Shown here in pieces: positions 26,001 through 32,827 of a DNA stretch of 36,321 nucleotides. A program made the translations under genes and the position numbers. How positions within the stretch are numbered: position 1 is the first letter of the stretch; every line of letters begins with the position of its first letter. The notes beneath the pieces were generated by a model. That model saw only the letters and a program-made list of their open reading frames with translations, ran no database searches and was not told the origin of the DNA. The DNA comes from Dechloromonas sp. (GTDB lineage: Bacteria; Pseudomonadota; Gammaproteobacteria; Burkholderiales; Rhodocyclaceae): assembly GCA_016790815.1 (NCBI GenBank), contig JAEUOG010000016.1:1-36321 (forward strand), given 5' to 3'.

Positions 26001-27107
26001 TCAGGTTTTGCGCAGGGCGGCGCGAAAGGCGAGCAGGCGCGTGGTGGTGCGGGGAATGAGGCCGAATACCCGATTCAGGCCAGTTGTGATCCGCTGGCTG
26101 GCGGCAGGGCTTTCGATCCAGCGGTAGAAGATTGTTGCTGCAGCGATGCTGGCAGCCCATGCCAGAACCAGGCCGATCATTGCCGATGCGGTCGAGTTCA
26201 GACCAAGGCGGGCATAGAGCCCGTTGGCGAGCAGCAAAACGGGGAAATGCACGAGGAAGATCGAATACGAGATCTGGCCGAGGAAGGCCAGCGGTCGGGC
26301 GTTCGGCCACTGTTCAAGCACGCCGGTGCGGCGCCCGAAGCCGAGCAACAGCGCGACAGCCAGAGCCAGCGCGATACGCAGACGGAAATCGATGATCAGT
26401 GCGGCGATGGTGATGGTGGCGATAACGCCGAGCCAGGCGGCCAGTTGTCGGCGGTCAGAGGCCCACCAGGCGGCGGCGCCGAGACCGTAAGAGCCGAAGA
26501 AGTAGATGGCCCAGTTGTCCCAGCTGGCATCGAGGTTGAACCAGAACAGCGAGGCAGCGGTGACGCCAAGCACCAGCGCCGGGGCGACGATGGCGCGGCG
26601 GCCGGCCCAAAGCAGGATGGCCATCAGCGCAAAAAGCTGGAAATCGATGGCGATGTACCAGACGCCGGCCGACAGTGCGTCAAAGCCGAGCAGACCCTGC
26701 AGCAGGAAGGCGTGGGCCAGCCATTGCGCCAGCGTGGCGCGGGCGGGAATGGCCTCGTCGTCCATCCAGTGGTCGGCGATGGCGGCGGTGATGATGGCCA
26801 GGCCGATGGCGGCCAGGTAGGGTACGGCGAGGCGCAGGTAGCGTTTCCAGATCAGCGGCAGCGGCGATATGGTCAGCGCCTGTCCCTCTGCCGAGAGGCC
26901 GCGGGCGGCGAGGAAGCCGGCGATGACGAGGAAGACCTGGACGGCCATGCGGCCGTATTCAAAAAACCAGCCGAACAGGCCGGGCAGGGCTGCGCGCGCT
27001 GCTTCGGCAAGTGGGCCGTAGGAGGAGTAGTGGTTGAGCAGGACGAGCAAGGCCGCGATCGCCTTGAGGACGTCGATCAGGGGCATGCGGTTGGGGATCG
27101 TGCTCAT
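26001..27107 (-). CDS. Acyltransferase 3 family membrane protein
   Basis: The 368-residue protein is highly hydrophobic with about ten membrane segments. It carries the Acyl_transf_3 landmarks: LIDVLKAIAALLVLLNHYSSYG at residues 9–30, with the likely catalytic histidine, VQVFLVIAGFLAARG near 60, and SYSIFLVHFPVLLLANGL in the C-terminal third. Family members acetylate or otherwise acylate sugars of surface glycans or peptidoglycan. The ATG at 27107 gives the normal N-terminus; the frame is open to 27143. The substrate is not predictable. It lies between PEP-CTERM and trhP on the same strand, but the spacing does not require an operon. Its stop overlaps a short repeated sequence (25984–26002). 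Confidence 0.86.
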   Translation of the reverse strand: MSTIPNRMPLIDVLKAIAALLVLLNHYSSYGPLAEAARAALPGLFGWFFEYGRMAVQVFLVIAGFLAARGLSAEGQALTISPLPLIWKRYLRLAVPYLAAIGLAIITAAIADHWMDDEAIPARATLAQWLAHAFLLQGLLGFDALSAGVWYIAIDFQLFALMAILLWAGRRAIVAPALVLGVTAASLFWFNLDASWDNWAIYFFGSYGLGAAAWWASDRRQLAAWLGVIATITIAALIIDFRLRIALALAVALLLGFGRRTGVLEQWPNARPLAFLGQISYSIFLVHFPVLLLANGLYARLGLNSTASAMIGLVLAWAASIAAATIFYRWIESPAASQRITTGLNRVFGLIPRTTTRLLAFRAALRKT

Positions 27108-27138
27108 TATTTTGAGTCTACACGGTTTGCTGCAGTGC

Positions 27139-27152
27139 ACCAAACGTTTGGT
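27139..27152. promoter_or_regulatory. 14-bp perfect palindrome, possible operator
   Basis: ACCAAACGTTTGGT reads the same on both strands and sits in the 67-bp gap between trhP and the acyltransferase gene, 32 bases upstream of the latter's start. It could be a dimeric repressor site for the acyltransferase, or a small hairpin. No T run follows in the gene direction, so it is not an obvious terminator. Confidence 0.35.
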
Positions 27153-27174
27153 CGGCTTGTTTTGTAAGGATCAG

Positions 27175-28446
27175 TTAAACAAAACGCGCGACGAAGCAAT
27201 TGGTGTACAAGGCGGGCAAATCAATCCATACGCGATGGCCGCTACCGGGGGCAACGGTCACCGGTTCGCCCTTGGCGTTTTCCATGCGGCTCAGCGTGAT
27301 GACATGGTTGCCGGAGGGGTGTACGCATTCGAGTCGGTCGCCAACGGAAAAGCGGTTCTTGACCTCGATTTCCATGAGGCCGCGGACGGTGTCGAAGGCG
27401 ACGGCATCGCCGACGTAGAGGCTTCGATCCGATTCCGAGCTGCCGCGCAGGTAGTTCTGATACTCGGCGTCGTGATGGCGCTGCAGGAAGCCGTCGGTGT
27501 AGCCACGGTTGGCCAGGCCTTCGAGCTCGCGGAGCAGGGCCGGGTCGAGCGGCTTGCCGGCGACGGCGTCGTCGATGGCCTGGCGGTAGGCCTGCGAGGT
27601 GCGGGCGACGTAGTACGGGCTCTTGGTTCGGCCTTCGATCTTCAGCGAATCGACGCCGATTTCGACCAGGCGATGGACGTGCTCGATGGCGCGCAAGTCC
27701 TTGGAATTCAGGATGTAGGTGCCGTGCTCGTCTTCCTCTATGGGCATCAGTTCGCCCGGGCGCATCTTTTCTTCGAGCAGGATTTCCTGTTCATTTTTGA
27801 GTAATTTTGCCGGTTGACCGTCGGAAGTCGTCACCTTGTAGTCCCAGCGGCAGGAGTTGGTGCAGGTGCCCTGGTTCGGGTCGCGGTGATTGAAGTAGCC
27901 GGAGAGCAGGCAGCGGCCGGAGTAGGCGATGCACAGCGCGCCGTGTACGAACACTTCGAGCTCTATGTCCGGGCATTTCTGGCGAATTTCAGCCACTTCG
28001 TCGAGCGACAACTCGCGCGACAGAATGATGCGGTCGACGCCCATTTTTTGCCAAAAACGAACCGAGGCCCAGTTGACCGTGTTGGCCTGTACCGAGAGGT
28101 GGATGACCTGTTCCGGCCAGGTTTCGCGCACCATGTCGATGAGGCCGGGGTCGGACATGATCAGCGCGTCGGGCTTGAGCGCAACGACCGGGGCCATGTC
28201 GGACAGATAGGTGGGTAGCTTGGCGTTGTGCGGAATGATGTTGCTGACGACAAAAAACTGCTTGCCGCGGGCGTGCGCCTCGTTGATGCCTTCGCCCAAC
28301 TTCTCGATGCTGCCGAACTCGTTGTTGCGCACGCGCAGGCTGTAGCGCGGCTGGCCGGCGTAGATGGCGTCGGCGCCGAAATCGAAGGCGGTGCGCATCA
28401 TGTCGAGCGAGCCGGCGGGGGCGAGGAGTTCAGGAGCTTTGGGCAT
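27175..28446 (-). CDS. trhP: U32-family tRNA hydroxylation protein (TrhP/YegQ type)
   Basis: TrhP takes part in prephenate-dependent formation of 5-hydroxyuridine at tRNA position 34. The 423-residue product begins APELLAPAGSLDMMRTAFDFGADAIYAG and has the U32 signature EVFVHGALCIAYSGRCLLSGY. The four conserved cysteines C172, C179, C195 and C199, probably iron–sulphur ligands, are present. RPGELMPIEEDEHGTYILNSKD follows, as in Escherichia coli YegQ. Copy 7 of the 33-bp repeat falls in the variable link between the cysteine region and that motif, where it encodes about DGQPAKLLKNEQE. It diverges from rng with a 35-bp gap. Confidence 0.9.
   Translation of the reverse strand: MPKAPELLAPAGSLDMMRTAFDFGADAIYAGQPRYSLRVRNNEFGSIEKLGEGINEAHARGKQFFVVSNIIPHNAKLPTYLSDMAPVVALKPDALIMSDPGLIDMVRETWPEQVIHLSVQANTVNWASVRFWQKMGVDRIILSRELSLDEVAEIRQKCPDIELEVFVHGALCIAYSGRCLLSGYFNHRDPNQGTCTNSCRWDYKVTTSDGQPAKLLKNEQEILLEEKMRPGELMPIEEDEHGTYILNSKDLRAIEHVHRLVEIGVDSLKIEGRTKSPYYVARTSQAYRQAIDDAVAGKPLDPALLRELEGLANRGYTDGFLQRHHDAEYQNYLRGSSESDRSLYVGDAVAFDTVRGLMEIEVKNRFSVGDRLECVHPSGNHVITLSRMENAKGEPVTVAPGSGHRVWIDLPALYTNCFVARFV
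27790..27822 (-). repeat. 33-bp dispersed uptake-like element, copy 7 (inside trhP)
   Basis: Read on the minus strand it begins GACGGTCAACCGGCAAAATT and ends ACTCAAAAATGAA. It lies in the trhP frame, in a region of the protein that varies between species. Confidence 0.68.
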
Positions 28447-28448
28447 AG

Positions 28449-28454
28449 TAGAAT
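28449..28454 (+). promoter_or_regulatory. Putative -10 box for rng
   Basis: TAGAAT followed by GC lies in the 35-bp gap between the divergent trhP and rng starts, 27 bases before the rng ATG. No good -35 hexamer stands at the expected distance inside trhP, so the call is tentative. Confidence 0.35.
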
Positions 28455-28481
28455 GCAGCGAAACCGCGCATTGTAGAGACT

Positions 28482-29945
28482 ATGTCCGAAGAAATCCTGA
28501 TCAATTTCACACCGCAGGAAACCCGCGTTGCCGTCATGCAACAGGGGGTCGTCCAGGAGCTTCATATCGAGCGCACGGCGAGTCGCGGCCTGGTCGGCAA
28601 CGTCTATGTCGGGCGTGTTTGCCGCATCCTGCCCGGCATGCAGTCGGCCTTCATCGAGGTCGGGCTGGACCGCACCGCATTCCTGCACGTTGCCGATATC
28701 TGGCAACCGCGCGAATCAACGCAGGACCGGGCGCCCGAAAGGCCGATCGAGAAGATTCTGCACGAAGGGCAAAGCATCCTTGTTCAGGTGGTCAAGGACC
28801 CCATAGGTACCAAGGGCGCGAGGCTATCGACCCAGGTGTCCATTGCCGGGCGCATGCTTGTCTACCTTCCGCAGGAAAAGCATATCGGCATCTCGCAGCG
28901 CATCGAATCCGAGGCTGAGCGCGAGATCCTCCGGGAGAAAATAACCCGCTTGGTGCCTGCCGACGAACCGGGCGGATTTATCGTCCGCACCATGGCGGAG
29001 AACGCCAGCGATGAGGAATTTGCCACCGACATCGCCTACCTGCGCAAAACCTGGGCCGATATTCGGGAAAAAGCCGGGACTTCAGCCCCCCCGAGCCTTC
29101 TTTATCAGGAGTTGTCGCTCGGCCAGCGTGTCCTGCGCGACTTCGTTAATCCCGAAACGACGCGGATTTTTGTCGACTCGCGCGAGAACTTTCAGAAATT
29201 GACGGCCTTTGCGCAGGAATACACGCCAGCGGTGATCCCGTTGCTTGAGCACTACCTCGGGCTGCGTCCGCTGTTCGACCTGCATGGCGTCGAGGATGAA
29301 ATCCAGAAGGCGCTGGCCCGTCGCGTCGACCTGAAGTCGGGTGGCTACCTGATCATGGATCAGACCGAAGCGATGACGACCATCGACGTTAACACCGGCG
29401 GCTTCGTCGGCGTGCGCAATTTCGACGACACCATTTTCAAGACCAACCTTGAAGCGGCGGTCACCATCGCCCGCCAGCTCCGCTTGCGTAATCTGGGTGG
29501 CATCATCATCGTCGACTTCATTGACATGGAAAACGAGGAGCACAAGAAGGCCGTCCTCGACGAATTCAACAAGGCGCTGGCCGGCGACCACACACGGCTG
29601 ACGGTAAACGGTTTCACCCAGCTCGGCCTCGTCGAAATGACCCGCAAGCGGACCCGTGAATCGCTCGCCCACGTATTGTGCCAACCGTGTCCGACCTGTG
29701 GTGGACGAGGCGAGGTCAAGACGGCGCGCACGGTGGCCTACGAAATTCTTCGCGAACTGTTGCGCGAGGCACGTCAGTTCAATGCCCGCGAGTACCGCAT
29801 CCTGGCCGGGCCCGCCGTCGTCAATCTCTTTCTCGACGAGGAGTCTCAAGCGCTGGCCATGCTTTCTGACTTCATTGGCAAGTCCGTCTCGTTGCAGTCC
29901 GAGCCGAGTTATTCGCCCGAGCAGTACGACATTGTTTTGATGTAG
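28482..29945 (+). CDS. rng: Ribonuclease G
   Basis: RNase G matures the 5' end of 16S rRNA and degrades some mRNAs. The 487-residue protein has the RNase E/G catalytic half only, as expected. An S1 domain spans about 35–125 (GNVYVGRVCRILPGMQSAFIEVGLDRTAFLHVAD), followed by the 5'-sensor/RNase H-like region and the DNase I-like domain with catalytic acids in TTIDVNTGGFVG and IIIVDFIDMENEEH. The zinc link is CQPCPTCGGRG at about 401–411. The C-terminal YDIVLM is the usual RNase G end. It marks the chromosomal edge next to the island; the integrase starts 161 bases after its stop. Confidence 0.95.
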   Translation: MSEEILINFTPQETRVAVMQQGVVQELHIERTASRGLVGNVYVGRVCRILPGMQSAFIEVGLDRTAFLHVADIWQPRESTQDRAPERPIEKILHEGQSILVQVVKDPIGTKGARLSTQVSIAGRMLVYLPQEKHIGISQRIESEAEREILREKITRLVPADEPGGFIVRTMAENASDEEFATDIAYLRKTWADIREKAGTSAPPSLLYQELSLGQRVLRDFVNPETTRIFVDSRENFQKLTAFAQEYTPAVIPLLEHYLGLRPLFDLHGVEDEIQKALARRVDLKSGGYLIMDQTEAMTTIDVNTGGFVGVRNFDDTIFKTNLEAAVTIARQLRLRNLGGIIIVDFIDMENEEHKKAVLDEFNKALAGDHTRLTVNGFTQLGLVEMTRKRTRESLAHVLCQPCPTCGGRGEVKTARTVAYEILRELLREARQFNAREYRILAGPAVVNLFLDEESQALAMLSDFIGKSVSLQSEPSYSPEQYDIVLM

Positions 29946-30039
29946 CGTAATTTTCGTTGATCCGCGATCGTCGTTTGTGAAAATTATCGTGAATAATCAA
30001 TGTTATTCCGTTTGTGCTGTTGATCTGAGGTGATCCTCG

Positions 30040-30045
30040 TATAAT
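30040..30045 (+). promoter_or_regulatory. Putative -10 box for the integrase gene
   Basis: TATAAT lies 62 bases before the integrase start, with CTGTTG 17 bases upstream as a weak -35. The repeated TGGGTAGC sites lie just downstream, where a bound protein would block transcription. Confidence 0.45.
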
Positions 30046-30061
30046 CGAAGCTATCAACTTT

Positions 30062-30087
30062 TGGGTAGCCAGATGGGTAGCTACCCA
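30062..30087. repeat. Direct and inverted TGGGTAGC repeats upstream of the integrase
   Basis: TGGGTAGC occurs at 30062–30069 and again at 30074–30081, 12 bases apart. The second copy forms the perfect 14-bp palindrome TGGGTAGCTACCCA (30074–30087). The position between the putative -10 box and the ribosome-binding site fits an operator for autoregulation, or arm-type binding sites of the integrase or excisionase. Confidence 0.55.
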
Positions 30088-30106
30088 GGCATTTCGAGGA
30101 GCCACC

Positions 30107-31342
30107 TTGGCCAAGATTCAAACCAACCTTCTGACCGATATCCAGATTCGCAAATGGATACGCGCAGGTGCTCCGATTGCAAAGTCTGATGGCGGAGGAT
30201 TGACATTTACTCTGTCGGCTGTTGGTGCTGCCGTCTGGGTACTCCGATTTCGACACGCAGGCCGACGACAAGAAGTAACGCTGGGTCGTTACCCGGATTT
30301 GTCCCTTGCTGCAGCCCGATTGATGGCTGCTAAAAAGCGCCTTGCCTTGGTTGAGGGGGTTAATCCGGCAGATGAAGTGCGCAAGGCAAAAAGTCACCGA
30401 GATTGGACCATTCGGGAGCTGATTCGCGACTACAAGGAATTGGTTTTGAGTACGCTGGCGGAAAGTACACAGCGGAGCTACAGCAGAAATCTCAAGCGCA
30501 TTGAAAACGGCATGGGTGCCATGTCAGTTCAGTCGGTTGCTCCTGCAGATGTCGTTGCGCAAATCGAGCGGGTCAAGGCTGGCTGGGTTGAGTTGTTCAC
30601 CCTTTGGTGCGCCTTGCGCGGCATCTTCAAACACGCGGCTGGCAAAAAACTGATCGTAGCGTCTCCGTGTGCAGGCATTCAACTGGAAGCGATCATTGGT
30701 AAGCGTCCGGAGAAGCGCACTAGATTGATGCTCACCGACGACGAAATCGCTGTGCTCATGAATGCCGACATGAACCTGGAGAACCTGCTTTCGGTCCGGA
30801 TTCTCTTGGCGACAGGTGTACGCATTTCTGAACTGAACAATGCCTTGAAGGCCAATGTTCACCTTGAGGAGAAACGTTGGCACATCCCCAAAACCAAGAC
30901 GGGGAATGCAATTGATATTCCGCTCTCGAAAGCTGTAACGGAGTGGTTTGAAACTTTGATCGATGTCGCCGGCAACTCGGATTACGTTCTGCCGGCCAGA
31001 TCAAGAGCACGCATGGCTCGCTACGATGGCGATGCTGCGGTTTCGAAAGATGCAATGCGCGAGGCGATCGACTACTGGATTGAACAGCATTCACCCAAGA
31101 TAAGGCGTTTCACACCGCATGACTTGCGAAGCACTATGAAAAGTCACCTGAGAAAATTGGGTGTGCCTCGTGAGGTGTCAGAGATGTGCTTGAATCATAA
31201 ACTGCCTGGGGTAGAGGGCATTTACGACCAACACACCTACTACGACGAGCGCAGGGTTGCGTTGGAAAAATGGAGCGACTTTTTGGTCAGTTTTACACCA
31301 GAGGCTGCGCGAAAAGAAACCGACAACAGTGCTGAGGCTTGA
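30107..31342 (+). CDS. Tyrosine-type site-specific integrase (P4-like)
   Basis: The 411-residue recombinase has an N-terminal DUF4102-type arm-binding domain (GAAVWVLRFRHAGRRQEVTLGRYPDLSLAAAR, about 37–68) and a SAM-like core-binding domain (about 95–190). The catalytic domain has the first arginine in TGVRISELN (about 239), a lysine in PKTKTGN, HDLRST (about 337–342), a histidine in NHKLPG and the nucleophile tyrosine in the YDQHTYYDE region (about 375). All catalytic residues appear present, so it may be active. The TTG start at 30107 is backed by GAGGAG six bases upstream. It would integrate or excise the island. Confidence 0.92.
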   Translation: MAKIQTNLLTDIQIRKWIRAGAPIAKSDGGGLTFTLSAVGAAVWVLRFRHAGRRQEVTLGRYPDLSLAAARLMAAKKRLALVEGVNPADEVRKAKSHRDWTIRELIRDYKELVLSTLAESTQRSYSRNLKRIENGMGAMSVQSVAPADVVAQIERVKAGWVELFTLWCALRGIFKHAAGKKLIVASPCAGIQLEAIIGKRPEKRTRLMLTDDEIAVLMNADMNLENLLSVRILLATGVRISELNNALKANVHLEEKRWHIPKTKTGNAIDIPLSKAVTEWFETLIDVAGNSDYVLPARSRARMARYDGDAAVSKDAMREAIDYWIEQHSPKIRRFTPHDLRSTMKSHLRKLGVPREVSEMCLNHKLPGVEGIYDQHTYYDERRVALEKWSDFLVSFTPEAARKETDNSAEA

Positions 31343-31352
31343 GGAAACTTGC

Positions 31353-32312
31353 ATGGGCAGACGTCGTAATTTCGCACCAAAGACACCGCTACCGATTCCC
31401 AGTGAATTCAATTTGAATAAATATGATTTCAAGGGCGACTACGAACTTTGGCTCTCTGTGCTTGCTCTGCGAGTTGAGCTAAAAAAAGAGGTTGAGGAGT
31501 TCTTGGCTTGGAAGGTTTCTGAACTCGAACTCTCTGAAGAGCGATCAGAGATTTATGACTATGCGTTAACGCGGCTGCAAATAAAGATTCTCTCATTGCT
31601 GGACAGTCCGCTTCAGCAGGCTCAGGCAGAGGAAAGCAACGATCAGGCAATGGCAATCAAGGATCAGGTTTCCCGTTGGTTGAGGAAACCGGATGCAGTG
31701 AGCGATAGAACTGTTGTTGATGAGTTACGGTCTGCAACCAAACTTGATAATGATGTTTATAAACGGCTGTTTGACAGGGAGTTCGAGAACTATAACCAGA
31801 GAAGTGACCGTTTCTTTGCCTCTGGTTTATTGGGTATTCCTCTTCGGCGTCTGTTTGGCGAAACCCATGGCGTTGGAGACGCGACGAACTTTTTGACCGG
31901 TTACAGCATCTGGAGAGCTGATATTCAGATGCCGAATTTTTCAGGCGAATTTGGCGTGAAAGTGAACTTGTATCACGATGACGAAGTGCTGATTTCGGAG
32001 TTTAGAAAGTGGTTAAGGGCGACTAGAGCGGCGGCAGTGCCAAATTTCTCGACAAACAAGGGAATAACAGCCACCACTTTGGAAGAGTGGGCAGAAATGC
32101 GGTTGGTTCCTTACATTGACCTGTGGCTATACCAGAAAATGTTCGGTGAGACTTTCCCTTTTGCAGACATAGGTGAGATTCTTTTTCATGATCCAAATAT
32201 GCCCAAGAATGAGGACGATGGCGATTGGACGAAAAGAGCTAGAGATACACATAAACGGGCTATGGAACTGATGAATCCGCTAAGTTTTTACGCACTTCGC
32301 AACAACGGTTAA
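31353..32312 (+). CDS. DUF6387-like hypothetical protein downstream of the integrase
   Basis: The 319-residue protein has no membrane segment or signal peptide. It starts basic (GRRRNFAPKTPLPIPSEFNLNKY), has a charged helical part (ELKKEVEEFLAWKVSELELSEERSE) and later LYHDDEVLISEFRKWLRATR and TLEEWAEMRLVPYIDLWLYQKM. It resembles the DUF6387 family, which I recall as often lying next to integrases; no catalytic motif is recognised. The ATG at 31353 has GAGGAA upstream. It begins 10 bases after the integrase stop, so it is likely co-expressed; a recombination directionality or DNA-binding role is only a guess. Codon use is more AT-rich than the chromosomal part. Confidence 0.6.
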   Translation: MGRRRNFAPKTPLPIPSEFNLNKYDFKGDYELWLSVLALRVELKKEVEEFLAWKVSELELSEERSEIYDYALTRLQIKILSLLDSPLQQAQAEESNDQAMAIKDQVSRWLRKPDAVSDRTVVDELRSATKLDNDVYKRLFDREFENYNQRSDRFFASGLLGIPLRRLFGETHGVGDATNFLTGYSIWRADIQMPNFSGEFGVKVNLYHDDEVLISEFRKWLRATRAAAVPNFSTNKGITATTLEEWAEMRLVPYIDLWLYQKMFGETFPFADIGEILFHDPNMPKNEDDGDWTKRARDTHKRAMELMNPLSFYALRNNG

Positions 32313-32413
32313 GCTCATCTGGATCACGGTTTGCATTTGATTTTTTCTTGGTTACATATATTTGATCTGAAGGCTGGGCAGCTCTAGCCTTCAACACCCA
32401 ATTCCCCCCGTAC

Positions 32414-32447
32414 AAGAGCCCGTTACCTTCAGAGGTAACGGGCTCTT
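32414..32447 (+). terminator. Strong leader hairpin before the glycine-zipper gene
   Basis: A 15-bp perfect stem (32414–32428 with 32433–32447, arm AAGAGCCCGTTACCT) closes on a TCAG tetraloop. The tail is TCACTTCC and not a T run, so it may be an inefficient terminator of the upstream gene or a leader structure. The ribosome-binding site AGGAG of the next gene starts about 10 bases after the stem. The gene-free stretch 32313–32468 shows nothing else clear. Confidence 0.6.
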
Positions 32448-32468
32448 TCACTTCCAGGAGAAAAAATC

Positions 32469-32795
32469 ATGCGTAACAGATGTCCCGTCTGCCATTCAAA
32501 CAACATCCATCGTCTGCACACTGCCCGAAGGATCGGCAGCACGGTTGGCGCCGTCGGTGGTGCCGAAACCGGTGCCGGTGGTGCGCTGTCCGGTGCCCAA
32601 ACCGGTGCAGCCGTCGGTGCCGTCGGTGGTCCTGCCGGCATGCTCCTCGGCGGTTTGGCTGGCGCCATCCTCGGCGGTCTGCTCGGTGGTGCCGCCGGAT
32701 CAATCGCCGGCGGCAAAGTCGGAGATGTCGTCGACGAAAAAGTTCTCAGCAACCTGCAGTGCGGCGATTGCGGCCATGAGTTCAGCGACCGCTGA
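32469..32795 (+). CDS. Small glycine-zipper protein with a split zinc ribbon
   Basis: The 108-residue product starts MRNRCPVCHSNNIH and ends LQCGDCGHEFSDR. The two CxxC pairs (C5/C8 and C98/C101) could together bind one zinc. Between them, residues about 22–90 are almost only G, A, L, V and S, with GxxxG spacing (GGLAGAILGGLLGGAAGSIAGG), a glycine zipper suited to membrane insertion or helix packing. The ATG follows AGGAG. The next reading frame, the DUF932 stub, starts 36 bases downstream behind its own AGGAG, so the two were probably an operon. Function is not known; such proteins are met on mobile elements. Confidence 0.75.
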   Translation: MRNRCPVCHSNNIHRLHTARRIGSTVGAVGGAETGAGGALSGAQTGAAVGAVGGPAGMLLGGLAGAILGGLLGGAAGSIAGGKVGDVVDEKVLSNLQCGDCGHEFSDR

Positions 32796-32827
32796 CCTGC
32801 TGTTATCCCTATTCATTTTCAGGAGCA

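Noticed and set aside
28040-28070. Possible further copy of the 33-bp element in trhP (CGGTTCGTTTTTGG on the minus strand)
   Set aside because: The GGTCAACC core is absent; only the A/T tract is similar.
32530-32700. Repetitive GGTGCC-like tracts resembling a tandem repeat or CRISPR
   Set aside because: They are codons of the Gly/Ala zipper of one small protein, without unit length or spacers.
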